Shown here: positions 52,405 to 62,814 of the stretch, piece after piece | How positions within the stretch are numbered: position 1 is the stretch's first letter | Layout: each line of letters begins with the position of its first letter | NCBI RefSeq assembly: GCF_036346105.1 | Contig: NZ_CP107811.1 | Location: 6,095,501-6,159,500, forward strand | Reading direction: 5' to 3' | Source of the DNA: Streptomyces sp. NBC_00539 | Lineage (GTDB): Bacteria > Actinomycetota > Actinomycetes > Streptomycetales > Streptomycetaceae | DNA length: 64,000 bases | Notes under the pieces: generated by a model | What the model was told of the DNA's origin: nothing | What the model saw: the letters and a program-made list of their open reading frames with translations, nothing else | The model's database searches: none | Made by a program: the position numbers and the translations under genes

Positions 52405-53892
52405 GTGAGCAAAGGTCCAAACACCCGTCTGAACGACCTGTTCGGCCTGGCCGGCTGGTCCAAGGGCGAACTGGCGAGGATGGTCAACCGGCAGGCGGCC
52501 GCCATGGGCCACCACCAGCTGGCCACCGACACCTCGCGGGTGCGGCGCTGGATCGACATGGGGGAGACCCCGCGCGAACCGGTGCCCACGGTACTGGCAG
52601 CACTGTTCACCGAGCGGCTCGGTCGTGTCGTGACCATCGAGGACCTCGGGTTCGTACGGCAGCGGCGCACCGCGAAGCGGCAGCCGGAGGGGGCGCAGGA
52701 GAACCCCGACGGAGTGCCATGGGCGCCCGAACGCACAGCCGCGGTCCTCACCGAATTCACGGGAATGGACCTCATGCTCAACCGTCGCGGTCTGATGGGC
52801 GCGGGAGCCGCGCTCACCGCCGGCTCAGCCCTCAGCAACGCCATGTACGACTGGCTGCACACCGACCCCGCCACCGCCAAGGAGGCCGACCGCTTCGGCG
52901 GGGGCGCCCACCAGGCCGACCCGGCCGGCTACGACCGCTACGAGGCGGCCCCGATCGGCTCCCAGGAGATCGATGCCCTGGAGCGCTCCGTCGAGGTCTT
53001 CCGCGCCTGGGACGCTTCCAGGGGCGGCGGACTCCAGCGCAAGGCCGTCGTGGGCCAGCTCAACGAGGTGGGTGGAATGCTCGCCTACCACCACCCCGAC
53101 CACCTCCAGCGCCGGCTGTGGGGAGTGGCCGCGAACCTGGCGGTGCTCGCCGGCTGGATGTCCCACGACGTCGGCCTCGAACCCACCGCACAGAAGTACT
53201 TCGTCATCGCCGCGCACGCCGCACGCGAGGGCGGCGACCGCCCGAGGGCCGGCGAGGCGCTGTCGCGGGCGGCCCGCCAGATGGTGCACCTGGGCAAGCC
53301 CAACGAGGCCCTGGACCTGATGAAGCTGGCGAAGTCCGGCTCCGGCGAGGAGACCCTGCCGCGCACCCGCGCCATGCTCCAGACCATCGAGGCCTGGGCA
53401 CAGGCCGCCATGGGCAAGGGCCAGGCGATGCGCCGCACGCTGGGCGAGGCCGAGGACCTGTTCGTCTCGGACAAGGGCGATGTCCCGCCGCCCTCGTGGA
53501 TGCAGCACTTCGACGAGGCCGACCTGCACGGGATGCAGGCGCTGGCCTTCCGGACGCTGGCCGACCACGACCCCACGGCAGCGCCGATCGCCCAGCGCCA
53601 CGCCAAGGAGGCGCTGCGGCTGCGCGCCCAGGGGCACCAGCGCTCGCAGATCTTCGACTACATCTCCATGGCCTCGGCCTGCTTCATCGCCGACGACCCG
53701 GAACAGGCGGACCGGTACGCCCGTCTCGCGCTGGTGTCGATGAACGAGACCTCCTCGCACCGGACGTGGGACCGGCTGCGCGAGATGTACCGGCTCACCG
53801 GCCAGTACTCCGGCTACGCGCGCATCGAGGACCTGCGCGAGGAGATCAAGCTGGCCCTACCGGACACCCCGAAGGCGGCGAGCCACGTGTGA
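52405..53892 (+). CDS. NsdA-like TPR transcriptional/developmental regulator
   Basis: A 495-residue protein resembling Streptomyces NsdA, a negative regulator of differentiation and antibiotic production. The N-terminus has FGLAGWSKGELARMVNRQAA and DTSRVRRWIDMGETPREPVP (HTH-like). A hinge, TGMDLMLNRRGLMGAGAALTAG, precedes a helical TPR-rich region (KAVVGQLNEVGGMLAYHHPD, AGWMSHDVGLEPTAQKYFVIAAHAAREGG, shortened). GTG start at 52405. The upstream sequence has a tandem duplicate of CCTGGCGAA. I cannot tell whether it is the NsdA ortholog or a paralogue. Confidence 0.82.
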   Translation: MSKGPNTRLNDLFGLAGWSKGELARMVNRQAAAMGHHQLATDTSRVRRWIDMGETPREPVPTVLAALFTERLGRVVTIEDLGFVRQRRTAKRQPEGAQENPDGVPWAPERTAAVLTEFTGMDLMLNRRGLMGAGAALTAGSALSNAMYDWLHTDPATAKEADRFGGGAHQADPAGYDRYEAAPIGSQEIDALERSVEVFRAWDASRGGGLQRKAVVGQLNEVGGMLAYHHPDHLQRRLWGVAANLAVLAGWMSHDVGLEPTAQKYFVIAAHAAREGGDRPRAGEALSRAARQMVHLGKPNEALDLMKLAKSGSGEETLPRTRAMLQTIEAWAQAAMGKGQAMRRTLGEAEDLFVSDKGDVPPPSWMQHFDEADLHGMQALAFRTLADHDPTAAPIAQRHAKEALRLRAQGHQRSQIFDYISMASACFIADDPEQADRYARLALVSMNETSSHRTWDRLREMYRLTGQYSGYARIEDLREEIKLALPDTPKAASHV

Positions 53893-54010
53893 CCGGAGCC
53901 AGGTGTGACCGGGCCAAGGTCCGAACCGGGAAGGGCCGCGCCCGGCGGCGCGGCCCGTGCATCCTCGTCGTCCGTTCTCCGTGGTCAGGGGGCGGGGCCG
54001 GAGGGCGCGG

Positions 54011-55438
54011 TCAGAGGCCGATCCGGGCCACGAGCACGCAGGCGTCGTCCTCGCGCTCGTTGTCCCCGAACTCCTCGGTCACGATGCGTACGCACTCCTG
54101 TGCCGACCGCGCCGTCGAGAACCTCGGTGCGAGCGCGAGCAGCCGCTCGGTACCGTCCGCCCGGCTGAACTCGATGCTGCGCGGGGTCAGTCCGTCCGTG
54201 TGCAGGACCACCACGTCGCCCGCTTCCAGGCGTTCCTCGGCCTGGCCGTACACCGCCCCGGAGGTCGCCCCCAGCAGTACGCCCTCCGGCGGCTGGAGCG
54301 AGCGGCCCTGGCCGTCGCGGAACAGCAGTGGCGCCGGGTGGCCGGCCTGTGCCCAGGACAGCACGCGACGGGCGGGATCGTAACGGCAGCAGACGGCCGA
54401 ACCGAGGGCCGGCTGGACGGAGCTCTCCAGGAGTTGGTTGAGCCAGCCCATCAACGGGCCGGGTTCGATGCCGGCCATGGCCATCCCCCGCAGGGCGCCG
54501 AGCATCATCGCCATCCCGGAGGTGGCGGTCACGCCGTGGCCGGTCAGGTCACCGACCGTCAGCAGCGAGCGGCCGTCGCTCAGTTCGAGCGCGTCGTACC
54601 AGTCCCCGCCGATCAGCGCGCTGGTGGCGGAGGGCATGTAGTACGCGGCCACGTCCAGGGCGCCGGTGCTGTCGTGCGGGAACCGCAGGGAGCCGCGCCA
54701 CGGGGGGAGCACGGCCTCCTGCAGCTCGACCGCCAGCCGGTGCTCGGTCTGCGCGATCTCCCGGTGGCGCTGGAGCGAGTCCCGGGACTCGCGCACCGCG
54801 CGCTGGCTGCGGCGCAGTTCGCTCACGTCCCGCAACACGGCCCACATCGATGCCGTGCAGCCGTCGGAGTCGAGTACCGGCTCGCCCCTCATGTGCAGCG
54901 TACGGACCCGCCCGTCGGCCCGGACGATGCGGAACTCGCCGTCTATGGGCTTGCCGTCCACCAGGCAGTCGGTGACCATCGCGGTGAGCAGCGGCTGGTC
55001 CTCGGAGAACAGGGTCGAACCCAGTTCGTCCAAGGGCAGCGCACCGGCCTCGGGCGACCGGCCGAAGATCTGGAAGAGTTCCTCGGACCAGGTCACCTCG
55101 TCCGTGAGCAGGTTCCACTCGGCGCTGCCGACCCGGGTCGGGCGGTCCTCGACCGTGGTCTCGGGAGCCGCCGCCGGCGCCGCGACGGGCTGCTGCGGCG
55201 TGGGCGGCAGGCCCTCCTTGAGCTGACCGAGGTGCTGGCCCAGGTCGTCGAGGTGGTGGACGGCGAGATCGCACAACGCGCGCTGCCAGCGGCCCTGGGC
55301 GTCGTCGTCGTCCGCGACGGTGTCGCGGCGCACGGCGTCCACTTCGCCCCGCAGCCGCCGGGTCTGTGAAATCAGTGCGTCCACCGACCCCGGCTCGGGC
55401 GGCTGCGCGGGACGGTCCGCGAACAGGTGGGACGGCAT
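54011..55438 (-). CDS. PAS-PP2C (RsbU-type) phosphatase
   Basis: A 475-residue protein. The N-terminal 95 residues are a helical region. A PAS domain at about 105-230 (VGSAEWNLLTDEVTWSEELFQIFGRSPE, shortened core EWNLLTDEVTWSEEL) with a PAC-like GEFRIVRADGRVRTLHM follows. The C-terminal PP2C has GGDWYDALELSDG, VGDLTGHGVTATSGM, HTDGLTP and EREDDACVL. It is expected to activate an anti-anti-sigma factor in response to a bound ligand. No partner gene is adjacent. Confidence 0.9.
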   Translation of the reverse strand: MPSHLFADRPAQPPEPGSVDALISQTRRLRGEVDAVRRDTVADDDDAQGRWQRALCDLAVHHLDDLGQHLGQLKEGLPPTPQQPVAAPAAAPETTVEDRPTRVGSAEWNLLTDEVTWSEELFQIFGRSPEAGALPLDELGSTLFSEDQPLLTAMVTDCLVDGKPIDGEFRIVRADGRVRTLHMRGEPVLDSDGCTASMWAVLRDVSELRRSQRAVRESRDSLQRHREIAQTEHRLAVELQEAVLPPWRGSLRFPHDSTGALDVAAYYMPSATSALIGGDWYDALELSDGRSLLTVGDLTGHGVTATSGMAMMLGALRGMAMAGIEPGPLMGWLNQLLESSVQPALGSAVCCRYDPARRVLSWAQAGHPAPLLFRDGQGRSLQPPEGVLLGATSGAVYGQAEERLEAGDVVVLHTDGLTPRSIEFSRADGTERLLALAPRFSTARSAQECVRIVTEEFGDNEREDDACVLVARIGL

Positions 55439-55630
55439 GAGAACTCCGATACAGGCGCGGCACGGCCATGAAGGAAGGACCGGTTACGACTGTTGCACAG
55501 GCCGGAACGGCCTGTAAGGCGTTTGGCAACATCCGCAACATGGTTGCTCAAGGCATATGCCGCAGGCCTTCGGGGCCTCCTTCGTGTGTACGAATGTTTC
55601 CGGTCACGGCGGTCGGGAACCGTCGTGGAG

Positions 55631-55879
55631 CTACACCACCAGCGGCACGGGGTGGATCTCGTTCGCCGGGTGCCCGGTCCGCTCGTGGATGCGCTGCACC
55701 GCCTCGGCCGTCGGCGCCTCCGACAGGCAGTACACCGTGCCCGACTCCGGGTCGGCCCAGGCCTGCTTGAAGTGCACGCCTTCCTCGCCCTCGATCGCCT
55801 GGTCCGCGCGGTGGGCCTCCATCAGCGCCTCCGCGGTGATGCCCTTCATGCCGGTGTGGACGTCCATGAACGTGGCCAT
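55631..55879 (-). CDS. Nickel-binding DUF4242 protein, SCO4226-like
   Basis: An 82-residue ferredoxin-like-fold protein, the same length as S. coelicolor SCO4226, a homodimeric nickel-binding protein. Sequence features are [38 protein letters not shown] and [30 protein letters not shown]; the histidines are candidate metal ligands. A CGAGGAGG Shine-Dalgarno supports the ATG at 55879. It is divergent from the molybdenum hydroxylase genes. Confidence 0.9.
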   Translation of the reverse strand: MATFMDVHTGMKGITAEALMEAHRADQAIEGEEGVHFKQAWADPESGTVYCLSEAPTAEAVQRIHERTGHPANEIHPVPLVV

Positions 55880-56181
55880 CGCCCCACACCTCCTCGCTGT
55901 TGCGGTCGTCTCCGGCCCCTGCATCTTCCATCGTCCACCTGCGGCCGGAAAACCGCCGTCCGGCCGCGCGAAGTCGAGCGTACGCGCGAGGGGTACGAGC
56001 CCCCGGAGTGCTTCAAGTGCCTCCCGGCGCCGGTCATCACCCGACGGCGGGACCGCTCGAACGAAGGACCCCGCCCGCCGCGATCGCTTCCCACCCCACC
56101 CCCTGATCGCTACCCTACGTGTCGGTAATCAACGGGGGGTCCACTCAGGTGGACCGCGCGCGGGGTGGGGGACAAGAAGAC
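55880..56181. promoter_or_regulatory. Divergent promoter region, nickel-binding gene and Mo-hydroxylase
   Basis: A 302-bp spacer. TACCCT at 56112-56117 could be a -10 box for the hydroxylase. A perfect 7-bp inverted repeat, GGTCCAC-TCAG-GTGGACC (56138-56155), sits between it and the start codon and could be an operator or 5' hairpin. Confidence 0.4.
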
Positions 56182-58410
56182 ATGAGCGGGCACAGCCCCA
56201 CCTCCGACCGGAGCCGGCGCTCCTTCCTCACGCACCTCGTCGCGGCCCCGACCCTCGCCCTCGTCACCCGGGCCGGGGCGGACGCCCTGGCCCCGCAGCC
56301 CGCCGACGCCGCGGTGCCGACGCTTCCCGCCCTCGCCGACCTGGTGGACCTCGGAGACCTGTTCATCCTGGCGGGCGCCCCCACCGCCGCGCTGCTCGCC
56401 CTCGCCGTCGAAGCGGACGGGACCATCCGCTTCCGGCTGCCGCGCGAGGAGGTCGGCCAGGGCCTGACCACGGCCGTCGCCGTCCTCGTCGCCGAGGAGC
56501 TCGACGCACCGCTGACCGCCGTACGCGTCGAACTCGACGACGCGCGTCCCGAGTTGCTGTTCAACCAGCTCACCGGCTCCTCCAACTCCATCCGCTCCCT
56601 GTACGGGCCGGTCCGGCAGACCGCCGCCACCGCCCGGGCCCGGCTGGTCGCGGCCGCAGCCGCCCGCTGGAGACTCACCCCCTCCGCCCTGACCACCGCG
56701 AACGGCGTCGTCCGGGCCCCCGACGGCCGTACCGCCGACTACGGGAGCCTCGCGGAGGCCGCCGCGGACCCCGCCCTCCCGGTCCTCGGCTCCGCCCCGA
56801 AGCCGGCGGCCCAACACGCCCTCGTGGGGAAGCCCGCCGGCCGGATCGACGCCCGCGCCATGGTCACCGGCGCCCAGCGCTACACCCTCGACCTCGACGT
56901 ACCCGGTGCCAAGCCCTGCGTCGTGCGCCGCCCGCCCACCCTCGGCGGCAGCGTCCGCGCCGTCGCCAACCGCGCCGCCGTCCAGGCCATGCCCGGAGTC
57001 CTGCACGTGGTGACGATCCCGACCGGGGTGGCCGTCGTCGCCGAGACCTTCGGCCAGGCCCTCGACGCCAAGGCCGCGCTCCAGGTCACCTGGGGACCCG
57101 GCCCGGCCGACCGGCTCTCGGACGCCCAGGTCCGGGCGAAGCTGCGCGCCGTCAACCCGCCGCCCCTGCTGCCGCCGCTGCTCACCCCGTACGTGGACGC
57201 GGAATTCGACTTCGCCTTCGTCAGCCACGCGCCGATGGAGACCAACTCCGCCGTGGCCGACGTGCGCGAGGACCGCGCCGAGATCTGGTCCGGGCTGAAA
57301 TCGCCGATCGTGGCCCGCGAGAGCATCGCCGCCGACCTCGGACTGCCCCTGGACAAGGTCACCGTGCACGTCGTCCAGGCCGGCGGCTCCTTCGGCCGGC
57401 GGCTCTTCTTCGACGCCGCCCTGGAAGCGGCCCGGGTGTCCAAGATCTGCCGCCGCCCGGTACGGCTGATGTGGACCCGTGTCGACGACACCCGCCACGG
57501 ACGGATGCGGCCCGCCACCCACCACCGGATACGCGCCACCTACGCCCTGGGCGAGGTGCTGAGCTTCGAGCACCGCGTCGCCGCCGCCGAAACCGACTTC
57601 CGGCACGGCCTCGGCGAGATCATCACCGCCACCGCGGCCGGCCTGCCCTCGGGGCTCGGCAACGCCACCCTCGCCCAGACGCTCTTCCTCACGACCGTCA
57701 AGTCCCCGTACCACTGCGGACTCACCACCCAGACGCTCACCGAGACACCCACCGGAGTCCCCACCGGCTCCTGGCGATCGGTGTACTCCGCCAACACCCG
57801 GGGCGCGGAGGAGATCGTGGTCGACGAACTGGCCGCGCGGACCGGCAAGGACCCCTACCGGTTCCGGCGCGCCTTCCTCAAGACCGACGCCCAGCGCGCG
57901 GTCCTGGACAAGGCCGCGCAGGAAGGCGAATGGGGACGCCCGATGCCCGCGGGCTGCGCACAGGGCATCGCCTTCCACGAGGAGTACAAGTCCCGTACCG
58001 CGTGCCTGGTCGAGATCGACACCCGGGATTCGCGGCACGTCCGGGTCACCAAGGCGGTCGTCGTGGCCGACGTCGGCCTGCCCGTGAACCCGCGGGGTGT
58101 GGAGGCCCAGATGATCGGCGGTCTCACCGACGCGATCTCCACCACCCTGCGCGCCGGCCTCCACCTGGACGACGGCCTGCCGTTGGAGGGCAGTTACAGC
58201 CAGTTCCACTGGGCGCAGCAGCGGGACACCCCGCGCGACGTAAGGGTCTTCGTCCTCCCGGCGACCGGTACGGAGCCGGGCGGCGCGGGCGAACTCGGCG
58301 TACCCGCCGCGGTGGGCGCGATCGCCAACGCGTGGGCCCGCGCCACCGGATCCAAGCCGCGCTCCTTCCCGCTCTCCTTCGACGTCGACTTCACCCCCTA
58401 CCCGCGCTAG
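56182..58410 (+). CDS. Molybdenum hydroxylase large subunit, isoquinoline 1-oxidoreductase (IorB) type
   Basis: A 742-residue Moco subunit of the xanthine dehydrogenase superfamily. A Tat signal ([13 protein letters not shown], Arg12-Arg13) heads it. Two aldehyde-oxidase-like halves follow: [55 protein letters not shown] (Moco binding) and the catalytic-Glu motif [19 protein letters not shown]-heterocycles or aldehydes are typical substrates. It precedes, rather than follows, the 2Fe-2S subunit gene, 35 bp away. Confidence 0.9.
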   Translation: MSGHSPTSDRSRRSFLTHLVAAPTLALVTRAGADALAPQPADAAVPTLPALADLVDLGDLFILAGAPTAALLALAVEADGTIRFRLPREEVGQGLTTAVAVLVAEELDAPLTAVRVELDDARPELLFNQLTGSSNSIRSLYGPVRQTAATARARLVAAAAARWRLTPSALTTANGVVRAPDGRTADYGSLAEAAADPALPVLGSAPKPAAQHALVGKPAGRIDARAMVTGAQRYTLDLDVPGAKPCVVRRPPTLGGSVRAVANRAAVQAMPGVLHVVTIPTGVAVVAETFGQALDAKAALQVTWGPGPADRLSDAQVRAKLRAVNPPPLLPPLLTPYVDAEFDFAFVSHAPMETNSAVADVREDRAEIWSGLKSPIVARESIAADLGLPLDKVTVHVVQAGGSFGRRLFFDAALEAARVSKICRRPVRLMWTRVDDTRHGRMRPATHHRIRATYALGEVLSFEHRVAAAETDFRHGLGEIITATAAGLPSGLGNATLAQTLFLTTVKSPYHCGLTTQTLTETPTGVPTGSWRSVYSANTRGAEEIVVDELAARTGKDPYRFRRAFLKTDAQRAVLDKAAQEGEWGRPMPAGCAQGIAFHEEYKSRTACLVEIDTRDSRHVRVTKAVVVADVGLPVNPRGVEAQMIGGLTDAISTTLRAGLHLDDGLPLEGSYSQFHWAQQRDTPRDVRVFVLPATGTEPGGAGELGVPAAVGAIANAWARATGSKPRSFPLSFDVDFTPYPR

Positions 58411-58445
58411 TCCGCCTCCCGCCGCGCCAGCTCAGGAGCCCCGCC

Positions 58446-58910
58446 GTGCCCTCGCACACCTTCACCGTCAACGGACAGAGCGTGACCGTCGACGCGCCCG
58501 ACGACCTGCCCCTGCTGTGGGTGCTCCGCGACATGCTGGGCGTGCGCGGGCCGAAGTACGGCTGCGGGGTGGACGTCTGCAAGGCCTGCACCAGCCATCT
58601 CGACGGCGCGGACGTCCGACCGTGCGTCGTGCCCGTATCCGCCTGTGCCGGGAAGACGGTCACCACCATCGAGGGGCTGGCCGAGGGGGACAGGCTCCAC
58701 CCGGTGCAGGAAGCCTGGCTCGAACAGGACGTCTCCCAGTGCGGCTTCTGCCAGCCCGGCCAGATCATGGCGGCGGTCGCCCTGCTGGAGCGCACCGCCA
58801 CCCCCACGGACGAGGACATCGACGCCATAGCCAACATCTGCCGCTGCGGCACCTACTTCCGCATCCGGGAGGCCATCCGCAGCGCGGCGGCCAAAATGCG
58901 CACGGCGTAG
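58446..58910 (+). CDS. 2Fe-2S subunit of the molybdenum hydroxylase (IorA type)
   Basis: A 154-residue subunit with two 2Fe-2S clusters. Cluster I cysteines are in [16 protein letters not shown] and RPC; cluster II cysteines are in [12 protein letters not shown] and [15 protein letters not shown]. It passes electrons from the Moco of the upstream subunit. GTG at 58446 has CAGGAG upstream. No FAD-binding middle subunit or XdhC-like Moco chaperone is adjacent. Confidence 0.92.
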   Translation: MPSHTFTVNGQSVTVDAPDDLPLLWVLRDMLGVRGPKYGCGVDVCKACTSHLDGADVRPCVVPVSACAGKTVTTIEGLAEGDRLHPVQEAWLEQDVSQCGFCQPGQIMAAVALLERTATPTDEDIDAIANICRCGTYFRIREAIRSAAAKMRTA

Positions 58911-59065
58911 TGACGACGGGCCCCGGGCACCGACGGGCCCGCCGACGTCCGGGGCGCCGAAGGGTCCGGGGCGTCCCCCGCCCGACGGCGGCCCCGCGCC
59001 ACCCGGATCCGGGACACAGCACCGATAGAGGATGGAATGCACGGAAAATGGCTGATCATGCCTGA

Positions 59066-61015
59066 ATGAGGCGTATCAATGCGAAACGCGTGTTGGTGGG
59101 TGAGCCGCTCGACACCGCCCGACTGGGCGAGACGCTCCTGCCCAAGCGGCTCGCCCTGCCGATCTTCTGCAGCGACCCGCTGTCCTCGGTGGCTTACGCC
59201 ACCGAGGAGATCCTGCTGACCCTCGCCCTCGGCGGCGTCGCCCTGCTCCACCTCGCCTGGTACGCGGCCGCCGCCATCGTCTTCCTGCTCGTGGTGGTCG
59301 TCGCCTCGTACCGCCAGACCTGCCACGCCTACCCGGGCGGCGGAGGCGCGTACGTCGTCAGCGCGGAGAACCTCGGCCAAACCGCCGCGCTGACCGCCGC
59401 CAGCGCGCTGCTGGTCGACTACGTGCTCACCGTCGCGGTGTCCGTCGTCTCCGGCGTCGCCGCCATCACCTCGGCCATCCCCGCCCTCAACGACCACCAA
59501 GTCGCCCTCTCGGTCGCCTTCGTGGTGCTGCTCACGCTGATGAACCTGCGCGGCGTACGGGAGTCCGGGCGCGTCTTCGCCGTCCCGACGTACGGCTTCG
59601 TCCTCGTCATCTACCTCATGTTCGCGGTCGCCGCGTTCCGGATCGGGACCGGCGACACCATCCGGGCCGAGTCCGCCACGCTCCCGATCACCGCGGACGG
59701 GACGTACACCGGGATCGCGCTGGTGTTCCTCGCGATGCGTGCCTTCGCCTCCGGCTGTACGGCACTGACCGGCGTCGAGGCGATCAGCAACGGCGTGCCC
59801 GCCTTCCGCAAACCCAAGAGCCGCAACGCCGCCACCACGCTGGCCGCGATGGGCGCCCTGGCGGTGACCATGTTCATGGGCATCACCGTCCTCGCCATGG
59901 TCTACGAGGTGCACGTCGCCGCCGACCCCACCGAGCTGGGCCTGCCCCCGGGAACGCCGATGTCGACCGCGCTCGCCCAGATCGGACGGGCCACCTTCGG
60001 CGACTGGCACCCGCTCTTCTACCTGCTCCAGGCCGTCACCGCCGGCGTACTCGTCCTCGCCGCGAACACCGCCTTCAACGGCTTCCCGATGCTCGCCTCC
60101 ATCCTCGCCCGGGACCGGTACGCGCCGCGCCAGCTCTCCAACCGCGGCGACCGGCTCGTCTACTCCAACGGCATCGTGCTGCTCGCCCTCGCCGCGATCG
60201 CCCTGATCGTCGCCTTCGACGCCCAGCTGACCCGCCTCATCCAGCTCTACATCATCGGCGTCTTCGTCTCCTTCACCCTCTCCCAGGCCGGGATGGTCCG
60301 GCACTGGAGGCGCGAACTGGCCTCGCCCGCCACCCCGAGGGAGGAGCGGATCCACATCCACCGCCGGCTCGCCATCAACGCGGTCGGCGCCACCCTCACC
60401 GCACTGGTCCTGGTCATCGTCCTCGTCACCAAGTTCACCCACGGCGCCTGGCTGGTCTGCATCGCCATGCCCGCCCTGTTCCTGGGCATGAAGGGGGTCC
60501 GGCGGCACTACGACGCCGTCACGCGACAGGTCGCCGTCCCCGCCGGCGCCCTTCCCCGCATGCCCGCCCGCCACCACGTCCTGGTGCTGGTCTCCTCCGT
60601 GCACGCCCCGACGCTCAAGGCGCTCGGCTACGCGCAGGCCCTGCACCCCGACACCCTGACCGCCGTGTCCGTGGCCGCCGACGAGCACGACATGCGGCGG
60701 CTGCGCGAGGCGTGGGCGGACCACGCCCCCGGGATCAGCCTCAAGGTGCTGCATTCGCCCTACCGCGAGGTGGTCGGCCCGATGATGGCCCACATCCAGG
60801 AGCTGGCGGCCACCGAGGGCGGGGACGTGCTGTCGGTGGTCATCCCGGAATACGTGGTGGGCCACTGGTGGGAGCAGCCGCTGCACAACCAGAACGCGCT
60901 GCGGCTCAAGGCGAGGCTGCTGTTCACCCCGGGCGTCGCGGTGATCGACGTGCCGTACCTCCTGGAGTCGGCGCAGGCCGGGGAAACCGGCGGGGCCGGG
61001 CTACCGGCCGGGTAG
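59066..61015 (+). CDS. kimA: KimA/YdaO-type potassium transporter
   Basis: A 649-residue APC-type K+/H+ symporter matching B. subtilis KimA along its length, including SDPLSSVAYATEEIL, GGGAYVVSAENLGQTAALTA, LLVDYVLTVAVSVVSG and SGCTALTGVEAISNGVPAF. The K+-binding residues I recall for KimA (Asp36, Asp117, Thr121, Thr230) correspond to Asp37, Asp118, Thr122 and Thr235. Twelve membrane helices end near residue 480; the remaining 170 residues are a cytosolic UspA-like domain. A c-di-AMP riboswitch was looked for in the 155-bp upstream region and not found. Confidence 0.93.
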   Translation: MRRINAKRVLVGEPLDTARLGETLLPKRLALPIFCSDPLSSVAYATEEILLTLALGGVALLHLAWYAAAAIVFLLVVVVASYRQTCHAYPGGGGAYVVSAENLGQTAALTAASALLVDYVLTVAVSVVSGVAAITSAIPALNDHQVALSVAFVVLLTLMNLRGVRESGRVFAVPTYGFVLVIYLMFAVAAFRIGTGDTIRAESATLPITADGTYTGIALVFLAMRAFASGCTALTGVEAISNGVPAFRKPKSRNAATTLAAMGALAVTMFMGITVLAMVYEVHVAADPTELGLPPGTPMSTALAQIGRATFGDWHPLFYLLQAVTAGVLVLAANTAFNGFPMLASILARDRYAPRQLSNRGDRLVYSNGIVLLALAAIALIVAFDAQLTRLIQLYIIGVFVSFTLSQAGMVRHWRRELASPATPREERIHIHRRLAINAVGATLTALVLVIVLVTKFTHGAWLVCIAMPALFLGMKGVRRHYDAVTRQVAVPAGALPRMPARHHVLVLVSSVHAPTLKALGYAQALHPDTLTAVSVAADEHDMRRLREAWADHAPGISLKVLHSPYREVVGPMMAHIQELAATEGGDVLSVVIPEYVVGHWWEQPLHNQNALRLKARLLFTPGVAVIDVPYLLESAQAGETGGAGLPAG

Positions 61016-61016
61016 T

Positions 61017-62192
61017 TCAGCCGGCGGCGTGCTGGAGCACCGCCGCGTGCGCCAGCGCCAGTTCCACGACCTGTGCCGGATCGGACAGCGACCGGCCGGT
61101 GAGCCGCTCCAGTCGGCGCAGCCGGTTCGAGACGGTGTTGCGGTGGCAGTACAGGCGCTGCGCGGCGTACGTGGTCGAGCCCCCGCAGGCCAGCCAGGTT
61201 CCCAGGGTCGTCAGCAGCACCCGGCGGTCCTCCGGCGGCAGCTCCAGCACCGGGCCCAGCACCACCTTGCGCAGCCGCCCCGCGAGTTCGGCGTCAGAGG
61301 CGACCAGCGCCGCCGGGAGCCGTTCGTCCAGGAGCGTGGCGCCCGGGCCACCCGCCGCCGGGGCGGTGTGCAGGGCCAGCTCCGCCAGCCTGCGGGCGCC
61401 GGCCAGTTCGGCGGGGGACACCACCACCGGGCTCACCCCGGCCCGCGCGCCGGGCGGCGCGAGGAGCTCCCGTACGGCCTCCAGGGGATGGTGGCCCAGC
61501 TCCACCAGCCCGCTCGCGCCACCGGCGCGCACCCGCCACCACACGCGCGGGGCGCCGGCCGCAGCCGGGGCGGGGACCGGGCCGGGAGGGGACCCGCCCG
61601 GCCCGGACGCGATCACCGCGAACCGGCCCCGCTCCGGGAGTCCGAGCCGGGCGGCGGCCTCCGCGGCCTCCGCGGCCGTCCCCCCGTTGTCCAACAGCGC
61701 GTCGAGGAGGGCCGCCCGGTGCTCCCGGTCCCGGTCGGCGCGCGCGGCGACGGCGTCCCGGTACGCCTCTGACGCGGCGTCCGACATCCGCTCCAGCACC
61801 TCCCACAGCTCCGCCGCCGCCGGCAGCAGCCGCGGCAGCGCAGCCCGGTCGTGCGCGGTCACCGCCTCGGTCAGCGCCTGCCACAACGACCGCCCGGCGC
61901 GCCGGTATCCGCGCAGCAGGGAATCCAGCGGCAGTCCGCGCTCGGCCGCCTCCGTCCCCTCGGCGCGAGCCGTGTCGGCGCAGGCCCGATCCACCGGCAG
62001 CCCCCGGGAGACCCGGGCCAGGCCCGACACGGCCTGCCCCAGCGTGCGGTGGATCCGCTCGTGCAGCCCGGGCCGCCCGATCAGCGCGGCGTACGCGGGG
62101 TCCTCGGCCTGCGTCCGGTCGGTGAGCCGGTCCGCCGCCACGGTGATCCGGCGTTCCAAGTCCTCGCGTATCTCCTCGATGAGCCGCTCCAT
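61017..62192 (-). CDS. PucR/CdaR-type transcriptional regulator
   Basis: A 391-residue regulator. The N-terminal 150 residues are a helical region ending in RGYRRAGRSLWQAL. A middle domain with GGDEF-like CdaR character follows. The C-terminal HTH_30 reads LLTTLGTWLACGGSTTYAAQRLYCHRNTVSNRLRRLERLTGRSL (core YCHRNTVSNRLRRLE). Targets are often purine, sugar-acid or amino-acid genes. It is one base after the stop of the convergent KimA gene. Ligand unknown. Confidence 0.9.
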   Translation of the reverse strand: MERLIEEIREDLERRITVAADRLTDRTQAEDPAYAALIGRPGLHERIHRTLGQAVSGLARVSRGLPVDRACADTARAEGTEAAERGLPLDSLLRGYRRAGRSLWQALTEAVTAHDRAALPRLLPAAAELWEVLERMSDAASEAYRDAVAARADRDREHRAALLDALLDNGGTAAEAAEAAARLGLPERGRFAVIASGPGGSPPGPVPAPAAAGAPRVWWRVRAGGASGLVELGHHPLEAVRELLAPPGARAGVSPVVVSPAELAGARRLAELALHTAPAAGGPGATLLDERLPAALVASDAELAGRLRKVVLGPVLELPPEDRRVLLTTLGTWLACGGSTTYAAQRLYCHRNTVSNRLRRLERLTGRSLSDPAQVVELALAHAAVLQHAAG

Positions 62193-62325
62193 GCCGGGCA
62201 GCGTGACACGCGCGGGGGCGCGGTGGGGAGCCCCGGGAACGGCCCGCGTCCCCCGCGGCGTCAGGCACGCCGCCGCGGGCCTTGCCCGTGGCGAGGCGGA
62301 ATCCGAAAGACCTCACCCGCGCGAA

Positions 62326-62814
62326 CTAGCGCACCCCGGACTCCGGTTGGGGCAGGCCCAGGCCGGCGAACAGGTCCTGCGCGAGGTGCTCGGTGAAGAC
62401 GGCCGACTCCGTCAGGGCGCGGCGGACCGCGGCCCCGTCGGCGGTGAGTCCGGCCGCCGCCGACCACGCCAGGGCGGCGCACACCGCCGGCAGCACGGGG
62501 AACTCGTGCACGGGTATCCCGTAGTCCACCGCCTTGGCGCGATCGAGCAGCGCCCTCCAGCGGTGCCCGGCCGGCGCGGTGGCCTCGACGAAGCCGACGT
62601 CACTGTCGAGGAACTCCACCGCCACCACCGGCGCGTCCACGAGCCGGGCCAGCCGCGCCACACCCTGCCGGTCCGCTTCCTCGAACTCCGCGGACCGCCA
62701 GCCGGCCACCGCCGGGGCCGACGCCTCGACACCGGTGAAACCTGCGGCTTCCATCAGGTCCGGCAGCCGTCGCGCCGCGGACCGTACGACCAAGGATCCC
62801 CCTGAGTTACCCAT
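62326..62814 (-). CDS. Hypothetical protein
   Basis: A 162-residue protein of no family that I recognise, starting at an ATG (62814). It is rich in alanine and valine with an alpha/beta pattern: SLVVRSAARRLPDLMEAAGF, ADRQGVARLARLVDAPVVAVEFLDSDVGF and PVLPAVCAALAWSAAAGLT. No signal peptide or transmembrane helix is clear. It lies between the PucR-type gene (same strand, 133 bp downstream) and the divergent HTH gene. Confidence 0.65.
   Translation of the reverse strand: MGNSGGSLVVRSAARRLPDLMEAAGFTGVEASAPAVAGWRSAEFEEADRQGVARLARLVDAPVVAVEFLDSDVGFVEATAPAGHRWRALLDRAKAVDYGIPVHEFPVLPAVCAALAWSAAAGLTADGAAVRRALTESAVFTEHLAQDLFAGLGLPQPESGVR

Noticed and set aside
55557-58910. A very long plus-strand open frame (over 1100 codons) running through the Mo-hydroxylase region
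   Set aside because: Its first 960 codons are Arg/Pro-rich frame-shifted shadow of the large subunit; only the 3' part from 58446 is the real 2Fe-2S gene.
58911-59065. Possible c-di-AMP (ydaO-type) riboswitch before the KimA gene
   Set aside because: The spacer is only 155 bp and I could not see the conserved riboswitch boxes; a covariance-model search would decide.
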